Shown here piece after piece: positions 45,670 to 56,835 of a DNA stretch of 64,000 bases; within the stretch, counting starts at the first letter, position 1, and each line of letters begins with the position of its first letter. Source of the DNA: Bombardia bombarda (taxonomy: Eukaryota > Ascomycota > Sordariomycetes > Sordariales > Lasiosphaeriaceae); assembly GCA_030512295.1 (NCBI GenBank), contig JAULSR010000001.1, forward strand, positions 4,797,001 to 4,861,000, written 5' to 3'. Made by a program: the position numbers and the translations under genes. The notes under the pieces were generated by a model that worked only from the letters and a program-made list of their open reading frames with translations, ran no database searches and was not told where the DNA came from.

Positions 45670-46066
45670 AGTCGCGAAGCATTGACAGCAGAGGAAAATG
45701 GTTCGTCTGAAGTAGCTCACTGGGATTCGGCCAAAAACAGGCGAGATCCAATGCGCCTGCACCAGAACTTCAGAACAATTAATTGCCTGCCGGATGCTCG
45801 AACAGGGGTGCGTGGGCTATTTCTGCCGGCCACGTCCGCCTTCCATAACGGCTACGCATGGATCTTCGGGTGCCCCTCCCCCGCCATAATTAGGGAGGTG
45901 CCGCTTGAGTGACAGCGACGGTTAGGTGTGTGTACCAGTTAGTGACTGACTCACCCGCCCACGCTGTTGCTTTATTCAACCTTTTCCTGAAGTCGACGAG
46001 ATAAAAGTCTCGCACGTCGCGCCGTCAGCTTGATCTCCAAACGAGTCAATCTTCCGTCCTCTCAGA
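45670..46066. promoter_or_regulatory. Divergent promoter mrf1 / Trp-tRNA synthetase
   Basis: 397 bp between start codons of a mitochondrial termination factor and a cytosolic aminoacyl-tRNA synthetase. It contains one exact TGACTCA site (next entry). Confidence 0.5.
45947..45953. promoter_or_regulatory. CPC1/Gcn4 consensus site TGACTCA
   Basis: Exact palindromic Gcn4/CPC1 site, 114 bp upstream of the Trp-tRNA synthetase start codon. In filamentous fungi the cross-pathway control activator CPC1 binds this sequence and induces amino-acid biosynthesis and several aminoacyl-tRNA synthetase genes. The location makes such control plausible here, though a 7-mer can occur by chance. Confidence 0.6.
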
Positions 46067-48013
46067 ATGGCGACCAACCCGAACGCAGAGGCTCTCAAAG
46101 AGTCCCCTCTCCCGAGGCAGTTGCGCCCTCGTCGTCCAAGCAGACGGTCGATCCCTACAATGTTGGTTTTGCGCCCCTGTCAGCGGTACACCACATGCAC
46201 TTCCGAACATGGACTAATTCTCTCGACATAGGTCTCGGGCGAGGTTGGCGACGATGGTGTCATGAAGGCGATCGATTACACCAAATTGGTGCAGGAGTTC
46301 GGCACCAAGATGATCGACAAGGAGCTTCTCGAGCGCTTCGAGAGAGTCACGGGCAAGAAGCCACATCGCTTCCTCAGGAGAGGCATTGTCTTCTCCCACA
46401 GAGACTTTGAGCTCATCCTCGACCGATATGAGCGCGGCGAGCCCTTCTTCCTCTATACCGGCCGTGGCCCCTCGTCAGACAGCGTCCACGTCGGCCACAC
46501 GGTTCCCTTCGAGTTCACCCGCTGTAATTCTCCCCTCCGCATCTTGGGGACTGGGTGTACTGCCTAGAAGAGTTGTTGCTGATTTTTGTTTTGCAGGGCT
46601 CCAGGACACCTTTGACGTGCCTGTAAGTTGGAATTTGCGGCAAATGGCCTGCTCTGATATACACATTGGTTAAAGGGGAATTTCACTAACACTCTCTCAG
46701 CTTGTTATCATGTTGACAGACGACGAAAAGTACCTTTTCTCGGAGAAGCGGACCATCGAAGAGGTTCAGAGCTATTGCAACAGCAACGTCAAGGACATTA
46801 TCGCAGTCGGGTTCGATCCAGCAAAGACCTTTATTTTCTCAGATGTAAGTACATCGCTCGGATTCTGTTGGAGACATCTTGGAAAGTGCCTTACGATCCT
46901 GACTGGCGTTTCAGTTCGAATTTGTTGGAGGCGCTTTCTACAAGAACATCGTCAGACTATCGAAACACATCACACTGAACCAGGCCCGGGCTATCTTTGG
47001 ATTTAATGACTCTACCAACATCGGCCGCATCCACTTTGGAGCTATCCAAGGCGCTACCAGCTGGGCATCCAGTTTCCCGCATATCTTTGGTACCAAATCC
47101 CCTTTTTCTGAGCCTAAACCTACGTCAACCCTTTGCTGACCTTGACAAACTACTAGGCACCGATGAAAAGAAGACATCGGCGATACCTGCGTTGATGTAA
47201 GCGAGTCTACAGTGTCCCTCTATTTTATGCATCGCCACTAAGAGACATTAGTCCCTGTGCAATTGATCAGGATCCGTATTTCCGCATGACAAGAGACGTT
47301 TCTGCCAGGATACACTACGCCAAACCGTCTTTGATTCACGCAAAGTTCTTGGATGCTCTCCAGGGCCCCGGCACCAAGATGTCGGCCTCTATAGACGAGT
47401 CTGCAAGTAAGTTGACATTCCCACAGAAACTAGACCTCTGAGGCAATAATGGTATCACTTTACTGACCAACCACAACTAGTCTTCATGAGAGATAGCGCC
47501 AAACAGATCAAGAACAAGATCAACAAGTACGCCTTCTCAGGCGGAAAGGTAACGGTCGAGGAGCACCGGGAGAAGGGCGGCGACACCAGTGTCGACGTTT
47601 CCTATGCCTATCTCCGCTTCTTCCTCGAGGACGACGAGGAACTGGAGAGGATCCGGGTCTCGTACGAGTCGGGAGAGCTGCTCACCGGCGATCTCAAGGC
47701 CATCTGCATCAAGGAGCTTCAGACATATGTGGCGGCTTTCCAGGAGCGCAGAGCAAAGGTGGACGATGAGCAGGTTGCCCTGTTTATGGGAACACGCCCC
47801 CTGAAATGGGCTGGCAACCCTCGCGCTCCTATCGTTGTTCCCCAGGTGGTTCAGGGCGGCGATGCTGCGGCTGGCGAGGGTGGTGACGGTAAGTTGACCA
47901 AGAACCAGCTCAAGAAGCTAGAGAAGCAAAGGCAAATAGATGCCAAGAAGGCGCAGAAGGCGAAGGAGAAAGAGGAGCAGGCCGCTGGCGCTGGCGCTGG
48001 GAAGGAGGCGTGA
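46067..48013 (+). CDS. Cytosolic tryptophanyl-tRNA synthetase (N-terminal frame break)
   Basis: Eight exons: 46067-46161, 46232-46523, 46597-46622 (26 nt), 46701-46844, 46915-47089, 47157-47196, 47252-47406, 47481-48013; about 486 aa. It charges tRNA-Trp. Eukaryotic-type features are VDPYN joined to VSGEVGDDGVMKAIDY (the N-terminal beta strands over the active site), TGRGPSSDSVHVGH (class I HIGH motif), LVIMLTDDEKYLFSEKRT, FIFSDFEFVGGAFYKNIVR and the KMSAS loop. A Lys-rich tail ends the protein. The ATG at 46067 gives MATNPNAEALKES, but VDPYN lies in the next frame. One extra base, for example in the C run at 46104-46107, would join them; no intron of suitable length exists between. A base missing from the sequence is likely; otherwise translation would start near 46262 and lose the N-terminal strands. 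A CPC1-type site lies upstream. Confidence 0.92.
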
Positions 48014-48678
48014 AGTGGGAGAGGTAATTGTTGTTAGCGGAGTGGTTATAGTGAGACTGTCTAGTTTCGCAGGTACATATACCAGATGTCTTTGAGGTGT
48101 TAGAGCTTGGGAGCTCTCTACCTTGATATATGATTGGTCTCGGATAGCTGCCAATGTGTATTAGTTCTCTGGGGCAGAATATCATCCGGTGACACCGTAG
48201 CTCGGAGAAGATGGACCAGCAGCTGTATGCAACGATCGTTCGGAGGGCGTGATAGTAGAGCTGAATATGCCCGCAACCCGCCTAATGGAACTGAGGGGTG
48301 ATAAGTTGTTTTGATCACCAATCAAAATAGGGGCTAGCATAGCATATCACGATTACTATTCAAAACTGCCGACAACGGACGTCCCACAACATTAATAGAC
48401 ATGTGTATGCAGCAACTCATGCAATACCCTAATCCAAGATCCTTGGGTATTAGCGGAATATAGCAATTAGTACTAGCAGTTAGGCCGAACCTGACTCATA
48501 GCACCATGCTGCTATGTACTACCCAGCAAGGTACGAGGAGTGATATCTACACCAAGCTAACCATCGAGGAATTCAATCCTCAAACACTTTCGCTAACGAT
48601 AGCGAACTCAAAAGATAGAATATCAGCACCCATCAATCCTTCAACATACTCAAAAACACATCCTACCAAAGAGACAGA
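48014..48678. other. Intergenic
   Basis: 665 bp between the Trp-tRNA synthetase gene and the GST. AT-rich in the middle; no gene is seen. Confidence 0.5.
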
Positions 48679-49535
48679 ATGGTCTACCACCTCTACATCA
48701 CCAGCAAAAACTACAGCTCCTGGTCCATGCGACCATGGGTGCTCATGCGCGAACTCAGCATCCCCTTCCACGAGGAGATGGCCGAGCTCATCTCGGGCAT
48801 CGGCCACCAGCCGCACTGGAAGGCATTCTCCCCGACTGGCTGCGTGCCCTGTCTGTACGACATTCGGCCTGCTGCTACCCCTGAGTCATCCTCGTCATCG
48901 TCATCTCAGCCAGAGGAGGAGCAGGAAGAGACGATCCTTCTCTAGGAATCCCTAGCCATAGTCGAGTACCTAGCCGAGAACCACCCCGACAAGGCAATCT
49001 ACCCCCTCTTGGCCTCATCACCAACAGCATCTGCGGAAGCCCAGAGGAAAGCCCGCGCCGCCCGCGCCTGGGCCCGCTCTGCTACCGCCGAGATGCACGC
49101 CGGCTTCGCCGCCGTCCGCGACGAGATGGGCATGAACGTCGGGCTGCGGATCCAGCTGGAGGAGCTGGACGAGGACAACAAGCCCGTCATCAGCGCGGCC
49201 CTGGCGCGCGACCTGGCCCGGCTCGACGAGCTGTGGAGCGAGGGGCTGGCAAAGTTTGGCGGCCCGTTCCTCGCGGGGGACAAGTTCGGGGCCGTGGATG
49301 CGTTTTTTGCGCCTGTGGTGCTGCGGCTGCAGACGTATGTTGGCGCGACTAAGTATCTGGGGGAGGAGGCGAGGGCTATGTGCTGACGATGCTGGGGGCG
49401 GAGGCGGTCAAGGAGTGGGTGGAGGCGGCGCTGGGGGAGACGGGGAGGGAGGTGCTGCATGATGAGGATTCGGTGAGGGGGAGGAGGGTGTTGGAGGATT
49501 TAAGGGCTGTTGCTGCTGCCGCTGTTGATGTTTAA
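48679..49535 (+). pseudogene. Glutathione S-transferase, disrupted by an in-frame TAG and a one-base frameshift
   Basis: A nearly complete GST reading of about 285 codons. The N-terminal thioredoxin-like domain begins MVYHLYITSKNYSSWSMRPW, with PTGCVPCLYD (cis-Pro), then a Ser/Glu-rich insertion of about 24 residues. ILL is followed by TAG at 48943-48945, then ESLAIVEYLAENHPDKAIYP. Relatives usually have Trp-(Asp/Glu)-Ser-Leu-Ala here, so the TAG replaces the Trp codon. The helical C-terminal domain runs through FAGVRD-like FAAVRDEMG, KFGGPFLAGDKFGAVDAFFAPVVLRLQTYVG. Near 49372 the frame breaks (TGA at 49384-49386), while the next frame continues the family tail VLTMLGAEAVKEW to TAA at 49533. 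One added G near 49373-49375 would restore it. Possible readings: pseudogene, strain-specific lesion, editing of the UAG, or sequence errors. An alternative 102-nt in-phase intron ending at the TCTCTAG would delete the cis-Pro and is unlikely. Confidence 0.75.
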
Positions 49536-50272
49536 GACGATACGTCGTCGGAAACGGGAGTGGATGACAATGTTGATAATAAGGCGAACTAAACTTTTTC
49601 AAATTGATGGCAGATGAATATGGAAAACATCACCACACATGAGCGAGTATATATGCACCGCGATCCCTTTCATTGTCCTTTTTCCATCCATGATCCCTTA
49701 TCAGGGGACATCACATCACAGTAACTAGGTAGGTAGTGTACTTGTTCATATACAAAGAGTGGAATCAGGACAAATGCCTTTCCTCCGAAAGCTGGATATC
49801 TCCTCCCCGCCCCATCATGCCACCCGCCGCTGGTGTGAAAACCCAAGAAAAAACCAACAATAGAACCTCCACCACCGGCTCCTTCCAAAACATCCCCCTT
49901 CCCGTACGCCATGCTGAAAGCATTTTTCAAGACAGGTAGTGTTACAATATACAACAAGCGCGTAAGTGGCCTTTCCTTCTGGCGCCGATGACGTGTGGTC
50001 TGCCCGTTCTCTCCTTGTCTTACCTCGATGACAACAAGAGAAACATTCAATTCACCGCATATCGTAGGCAAGCGAAGCGCAAGCCATCCTATCCCACCCA
50101 TACCATTGATGGGTGGGCATGGCCGCCCGGCTGCCAGTGGCGGTTGGGCTCGCAGCCTAGGGGAAAGCTCCCATGGGCCCAAATTATACCAAAAAAGATG
50201 TCGGAGCGTAAAACAGCAGAAAGATATTAAAAACAAAGAAAACAAAGGTAAACGTTTCCTCCCTTCATCTTC
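49536..50272. other. Intergenic, convergent 3' flanks
   Basis: Between the GST (+) and the PRELI-family gene (-). No gene is recognised; the long minus-strand open frame 49670-50245 has no domain-like composition. Confidence 0.5.
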
Positions 50273-51019
50273 TCAAACTGCTTCCATGCTGCGCTCCCTC
50301 GCCATCTTCCTCAGTTCGAGTACGCCAATGACTCCGCTCTGGCGAAGCCGTTCGAGGATCATGCGCATGCCCTCGCGGCTCTTGCCGAGCTGGTCCTGCG
50401 TCTTGGTCGAGGCAAGGGACTCGATGCTCCGTTGAATGCCGCGAGCCCCAAGCCTGCTGAACCAGCCGCCGCCCTCGCCACTGTCCTGCTGCGCCGGCTG
50501 GTGCTGTCCCAGCCGGTCGCGGATGCGGTCGCCCAGTCGCGAGCGGAAGACCACCGTCGTCGCTACATCTGTGGTGCCGTTGCTGCTTGTCGCTGGTGCC
50601 GCTGCTGGTGTCGCTGTCGTCGCGTTTGCCGTTTTGGACGGCGCTGCGTACAGCTGCTTCTCAATGACCGACAGCACACCGACAAAGTTGAGGTTCCGGC
50701 TCTCGGTCGACATCCAGCCCTCGCGCATGTCCACCACGCTGGTCTCGAGGATGTACGAGGCCTTGTCTGAGGCGCCGCCCGTCAGGCTTGTCGGCAGCAG
50801 CTTCATGACGGCAGGTGGCATGCGCGACTTCTTCAGATGGATGCGCGTCGTGTGCAGCCGGCCTGTCTCGGGGTCGAGGTGCGACGAGATGGTGTCGGTG
50901 CTGAGTACATGGTTGGCGAAGGGGTTGAGCTGCGGCGAGCAGTAGCGGAGGAAGAAGGCGAGGGTCACGGTCGGAAAGGGGTGGTTGTAGGTGTGGTTGG
51001 TCGTATGCGTGAGAACCAT
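50273..51019 (-). CDS. PRELI/MSF1 (Ups) family intermembrane-space lipid-transfer protein
   Basis: Single exon, 248 aa from the ATG at 51019. The PRELI/MSF1 domain occupies residues 1 to about 150: MVLTHTTNHTYNHPFPTVTLAFFLRY, NPFANHVLSTDTISSHLDPETGRLHTTRIHLKK, a Pro-rich lid-like loop (RMPPAVMKLLP) and YILETSVVDMREGWMSTESRNLNF. These proteins, with Mdm35/TRIAP1, carry phosphatidic acid (Ups1) or phosphatidylserine (Ups2) across the mitochondrial intermembrane space for cardiolipin and PE synthesis; the subtype cannot be fixed by eye. The domain is followed by an Ala/Thr-rich linker, a segment with RLGDRIRDRLGQ and a C-terminal helix (SREGMRMILERLRQSGVIGVLELRKM). No presequence is needed in this family. 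It is longer than yeast Ups proteins (about 175-230 aa) because of the linker. Confidence 0.85.
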   Translation of the reverse strand: MVLTHTTNHTYNHPFPTVTLAFFLRYCSPQLNPFANHVLSTDTISSHLDPETGRLHTTRIHLKKSRMPPAVMKLLPTSLTGGASDKASYILETSVVDMREGWMSTESRNLNFVGVLSVIEKQLYAAPSKTANATTATPAAAPATSSNGTTDVATTVVFRSRLGDRIRDRLGQHQPAQQDSGEGGGWFSRLGARGIQRSIESLASTKTQDQLGKSREGMRMILERLRQSGVIGVLELRKMARERSMEAV

Positions 51020-53156
51020 TTTGGCGGAAATGGTGATTGTGTCTGCTTCGCTTTGTGTGCTCGTTTCGGTCGTGATAATCAATCGTCTTGGCGGCTGTCG
51101 GCTTAAAGTCGTGGAAGGGATGTGTGGTGGGTTGTGGCAGGGTCAGGAAGTAAATAGATTAGAAGGCCTGGGCGAGGACGAGGAGCACCGGCCGGTGACG
51201 TCGGGATTGAGTTTAGACTAGGTAGCGATGATCGAAGGTACCTTAGGTAGTGTCGTGCAATCGGCACTTGTGAGAAGCAAAGCTCACGATCGAAAGGATA
51301 AGCTGGACATTGGGAGATTGCCTTCTACGAGCAAAGGCCGTTAAGACTTTGTTGCTCGCGAAAGCTAAGTTAAGGTAGTTCTAATACCCCAGACAGAGAT
51401 TTGTTCTTGGCTGCAAAAGTTGGAGTGAGTTGAGATGGCCGAGATGACAGGTGATGGCGCCTCCTTGATAATAGGGACGAGGTGGGGACCCGCGGATTGA
51501 ATCAATTGATGTTGGGCATCTCTGGGGAAGAAGGTGGCCAAAGAGGAGGGCACAGGAGGGGAAGAAACAGACGGAACTGCGCAACTCTGACGATCATCGG
51601 CTCATGGCCTCCAGCGTGCCTGCCTTTCTAAGTGGTCGGACCACGGAACATTTGGAAGCCTTTCGAGTCTAGCATCATTATCACACGACCAACAGGGAAA
51701 ACTGCACTGTGTAACAGGACAGGTCAAGCCATTCGTCGATAACGCGCATAACCACTTTAATAGTCAGGCGATAAAAGGTCAAACCGGTTGCCACGTATAT
51801 TAAATCACTTACGTCCTCCCTGATGCGACTGCATTTGAGTTCTGCTGTATGGAATTCTTCATAAAGCTTACAGTGCCTGATAGTGCGAAACGTGCTCCAT
51901 GTTAAACACCCGATCATTACCTAGATTTTAAGGTGTGGCTGCCTTGACCCTAAAGCAATAATCCTCTGGAGCAAGGAAAGCGGGGAGTCAGCCCTTAGCA
52001 GTTGCGGATTATTACACAGCGGAGATCTCCACCATTTCGGCCCTGCTACACACACAGCGAGTTCACCTGACCCGACCATAACCGGCTGCTGGGCTGAAGT
52101 GGCTGTGCATCCCGCATGTGGTTTGAGCGCTGTTGGCTGAATGGAACACAATGTCTAAATAGCAAGGCCTGAATTAGTCACACAAAGAACGCTAGCTCTC
52201 AAACGTCCATCCACCTTTGCTTATCCACCCTTCCACCGTCGTCTCGTCTTTGTGGACCTGTCACACTTCCTCCCCGTCGCTCTCCTTCTTCACCTTTGCC
52301 TTACAACTCCAACATCAACGCCGTATCGCATCGCATCGCATCGCATCTCCGACAACGGATAGCTATACCGCCAGCGTCCGCGTGCTTTTGTGTTTACTCA
52401 TTTCCTTTCAGGTCGCAATCACCGCTTCTTCCATTTTTGCTTTTGCAAGCGCGAGACAGAAGACAGAACGCAGTGCGCGACCGACACACCACGCACAGTG
52501 CTGCTCGATTGATTACCAACGACACGCCACCCGTCGTCGCCCGTCGCCATCGTCAACTTGGGCCCGATAAGGACTTGCGTGCTTCTTCTAGAGATTGAGG
52601 CTCGGTGTTGTTTCTTCTACTTTGGCTTGCGAATTGAAGGTGTTTCTGAAACGCTGGCTGTGGGTAATTGGTGCTATTGTTCAGGGAGAAACAGTACGAT
52701 TCAGCTATTCACATTCACTCAATTGAATAGCAGGTAGCCAAGTTTCGCTGGGTCCTGTTTTTGTACTTTTCCTTTTTCTTATTTCTTCACTCATCAATCT
52801 CCATTCATAAAGCGACTTTTGTCTCCTTTTCGAGTACAATCAGAATTGACTCCTATCCAACTTTTTTGCAAGTTGACGAGAAAAAAAGAAGAGAGAAAAG
52901 CAAATCTATTTTGCCAAGGAAAAAAATCCGCAAGAGCATATCACCCGTCACTCTCCATCCCCCCATCATCCTTTGTGCGGAACGGCCGTCGAGATAGCAC
53001 TCCCCAAATCACCAACTAGACATCTAATATAACAAAAACAGCATCTGCTTTGGGCTTGGTGATTCCTCTGGAGCCATCTTTTTCTGGTGCTCCAGTCGCG
53101 AAGCCGTAGGACCCCCTTAGCAGCACCCCCTTAGCAATACCAAACACACGACAATC
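51020..53156. promoter_or_regulatory. Divergent region PRELI-family gene / mpe1 with a long CT-rich leader
   Basis: 2.1 kb between start codons. The half next to mpe1 is pyrimidine- and A-rich and looks like a long 5' leader; it includes a (ATCGC)n array of five units at about 52325-52347. No gene is supported; short open frames near 52760-53020 could be uORFs. Confidence 0.4.
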
Positions 53157-55348
53157 ATGGCTTCCTCCGTCTTTTTCAAGTTTAAATCGTCGCGCGAACC
53201 AACCCGGGTGGAATTCGACGGCACGGGCATCTCCGTCTTTGAGTTGAAACGCGAAATCATCCTGCGGAGCGGTCTCGGCGATGGAACCGAGTTTGACCTT
53301 CTTATTTTCGCCGATGAGGCAATGAAAGAGGGTATGTGTCCTGATAGAGAACCCACGATTTCTAAGCATAAGAGTGAACTGACAGGTTTCACAGTTTATG
53401 ACGATGACACCACAATCATCCCACGGTCGACGACCGTTATCGCTCGGCGCAAGCCTGCCGGCCTCCCCGGCAGAGGCGGTGCCGCTCGATATGTCTCTGG
53501 CAAGATGCCTGTTCACGCCAAGAACTCATCGCGAAAGGAACAGACCTCAAAGACACAGACCAAAGCGCCTGGCATAGCCCAACTCAATAGCTCCATGACA
53601 GAGGAGGAGAAGATGGCTGCTGTCTTCCAGGCACAGACAGAACATTTTACTTCTCGAGAAGAAGAAATGGCCACGTACGTCCCCATCGCCCCTTTCCTAT
53701 CAGTAAAGCAAGAAACTAACAATCTTCCAGGCAACAATACGTGGCCAAGTCAGGCGCGAAGAAGCCGGCTAACGTCCCTGACCATGACCCTCCTCAGGGC
53801 TACATCTGCTATCGATGTGGTGAGAAGGGACATTGGATTCAACTTTGTCCAACAAATGACAACCCCGAGTATGACAATCGTCCACGAGTCAAGCGGACGA
53901 CTGGCATTCCGAAGTCATTCTTGAAGACGGTGGACAAAGCAACTGCGCTGGGCCAGCATGCGGACGGTGATGAGTCAAAAACACCATCAGGCATCATGGT
54001 CAACGCTGATGGAGAGTTCGTTATCGCCGAACCTGACAAGGCATCTTGGGAACAGTTCCAGGCTAAGGCCAAGTCGAATGCTGCGGCTCACAAGGCCACT
54101 CCCGAGGGTGACAAGGAAGTCCAGGAGCGAGGCTTGGAATGCCCTATCGACAAGAAGATGTTCATAGACCCAATGAAGACACCGTGTTGTGAGAAGACGT
54201 ATTGCAATGATTGCATCACTAATGCTCTCATTGAGAGCGACTTCATCTGCCCTGGCTGCAAAACAGAAGGCGTGCTTATCGATGATCTTAAGGCGGATGA
54301 GGAGGCTGTCGAGAGGATGAAGTTGTTCATTGCGGGGAAAGATAGTAAGACGCGAGCGGGATCAAAGAGCCCAAAGAGCCCCAACGAGGCGCCCAAATCG
54401 CCATCAACAACCGCCAACGGAGGAGATGCGACAACTGGTAGCAAAGCTAGCGAGCAGACCAAGAGAAAGTCAAATTCGCCCCCCCCAGCCACGCAGCCCC
54501 CACAGGCTTCAACTCGTACATCGGCCTCCACCCCCAACCCCAGCAGTGCCACATCAACCCCCGCCAATGGCGACTCCAAGAACCAACTCGTCAGGAAACG
54601 CCCAGCCGAGGACGCCACAGAGAACCCCAAGATTCCCAAGGCGCCGAAAGCAATGCAGAAGAAGCCGCATGATGTCCCACAAGCCATGCCCGAACAATTG
54701 ATGGGTATGAATGGCATGAACCCTATGGCCGGGATGGCAGGCATGAACGGAATGAACGGCATGGGCGGCATGAATGGTATGGGCGGGATGCCCATGATGT
54801 TCCCGGGAATGCAGATGATGGGCAACTACGGCGGCATGGGCATGCCCAACATGAACATGAACATGATGAACCCGATGATGACTCCCATCATGGGAGGCGG
54901 TCCCAATCTGTCGGGCTATCCCGGCATGCCCCCAATGAATGGCGGTTACGGTGGCGGCGGTCCCAACGCTGTTGGCATGTGGGGTGGCCCGGGAGGAGAT
55001 ATGAATGGCACAGTGGCGAACGGCGTTGGCGGCGGTCCAAACATAAACAATCATCACATGGGTGGCGGTCCCGGTATGAACATGAACAAGGGCAATCAGG
55101 GCGGCTACAACTCCCATCAGCAACAACACATGGTAACACAGCAGCAGCAGCAGCATCACCAGCAGCATCAACAGATTCAGATGCAAATGCAGATGCAACA
55201 GGGCATGGGTATGGGCATGGGAATGCCTCACAAGTTTGCTCACCAGCCCGCTGACGACGAGGACGCTTATTTCCGGAAACCAGTCAACCCCCACCGCCAT
55301 CAGAACCGCCAAAGAAGGGCGCGCCCGAGCGACTACAGGGAACTATAG
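53157..55348 (+). CDS. mpe1: Cleavage and polyadenylation factor subunit Mpe1 / RBBP6 (DWNN, CCHC, RING)
   Basis: Exons 53157-53331, 53395-53674, 53731-55348; 690 aa. The DWNN ubiquitin-like domain opens the protein: SSVFFKFKSSREPTRVEFDGTGISVFELKREI, with AMKE joined to VYDDDTTIIPRSTTVIARR over intron 1 (the TTCACAG acceptor at 53394 gives the family sequence, not the nearer GACAG). A CCHC zinc knuckle follows, GYICYRCGEKGHWIQLCP, then a RING/U-box-like domain (LECPIDKKMFIDPMKTPCCEKTYCNDCITNALIESDFICPGCK). Mpe1 is the RBBP6-type subunit of the nuclear cleavage/polyadenylation complex, binds the polyadenylation signal RNA and activates the endonuclease. The C-terminal 200 residues are Met/Gly/Asn-rich, with repeats such as GMNGMGGMNGMG and a Gln-rich segment (near 55120-55200), far longer than yeast Mpe1 (441 aa), ending with a basic RRARPSDYREL. 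Confidence 0.94.
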
Positions 55349-56835
55349 GCGGCATGAAAAGCATTTCCCTTTTCCTTCGACTCTGACTTGTCATCACGAG
55401 CTTCGCCACGACTGTACCATTTAACTCAAGCTTCTATGTCGCCACTCGACATCTATTATATACCACCACTGCATAAGACCCGTTCGGCCGGCCCCTTTTC
55501 GATATACCTTGCTCTTTTGGCCGTCGTGGCATTCAGGGCGGATTTGTCTTTTGCCTTTTTTGGGTCAAGAAGGTGCATGGCGTTTTGCGGTTTTCGTTTT
55601 GTTCTTTCCTTTTTCATTCAGGCGGCAACCATGAGCTGGGCGATAACGATATTCCCAGCTTTTTTTTTTTTTTCATTACAGATGGCGTTTTCTATCATCT
55701 TCGACAATGGAGTACTACCATGGAGTTCCGTGGACACGGGCGGACGGAATGCATTTCTTTATCACTGTTTCTGAGTGGCTCCTCCGTGTCGTTGCCGATG
55801 TGGAGAAACCCAAATCTTTCTCCAGCAAACATGCATCCATCCATCGGTATATATTAAGTATATATGTGTGAAGGGGTTTAGCGATACCCAGAAGGGAAAT
55901 CAATCGCATAGGAAGAATCATGGGCAGGGAAAGTCTAGCTGCAACGCGGTCCGGCTATTGGGCTTTCGGCAGCGGCAATGGCAGCTACTGCAGCGCCTGT
56001 ACATAAATAGCGCTCGCGGGATATAGGAGAATCAAACTTGGTGAACAAATTATAAGCGGCGTATGCGATTCCATGATGGTGATTGTGTGAATGCTCGTAA
56101 TTACCTCCTACCAAGATGAATACTTGGCCTACATAGTTATGTGACATAATATCATCGTGAGGCTAGTCAGCCGAGGGTGGTAAGTCCTACCTATATATAT
56201 AAATAGTAGTATAGCATAATAGACAAGGAAGTTCATGCGACAGACCTGCCCAACAAACTGACAACGGATAGCCCAGATGTGTTTCAGTGTATAGTCATGT
56301 TATCGCCATATCAAACAAGTTCCTGTCTCTTCTATTCCATCCCTCGGCCTTGGATATACATATATCCCAACGTCCTGATATACGGCGCAGCTACCAAGCT
56401 ACGAGGGGTGAACTGAGAGACAGTCAGTTTACCCAACCTTGAGCCAATCACCCCCTGCGTGCCATTTATTATTCCCTCGTATAGACAACATTTACGGTGG
56501 CTTGCTTTCTTGCTCCAGTCCAATCCCTCATCACATCCATCTATCTAATATATGTATGCATGTGTATGTATCTGGTATGGTCAGTTAAGACAAATCCTAG
56601 CTTGCTTGCTTGTTTCCCTCCCACCCCGTGCTCGGTGTGTTTTCATAACGGCCATTGCAAAAATGAAGCGACTAAAAAAGGCATCCACTCAAACCAGTCG
56701 CCTCCTTTTTCTCTTCTTCAAAGCCGTGCATACCGGCCTGGTATTCGATAACTTTCCTCCACTCTCTCTGTCCTCGCCGTCGTCGTCGTCGTCGTCGTCC
56801 AAATCCATTTTCTCCCCATCGTCTACCACGCCCAC
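55349..56835. other. Intergenic, convergent 3' flanks
   Basis: 1.5 kb between mpe1 (+) and get3 (-). T-rich near 55650-55675, and a (CGT)n run at about 56778-56800 just past the get3 stop. No gene is seen. Confidence 0.55.

Noticed and set aside
48844..48945. 102-nt in-phase intron that would remove the GST stop codon
   Set aside because: It would use a GTGCCC donor and delete the cis-Pro VPCLYD strand that the fold requires.
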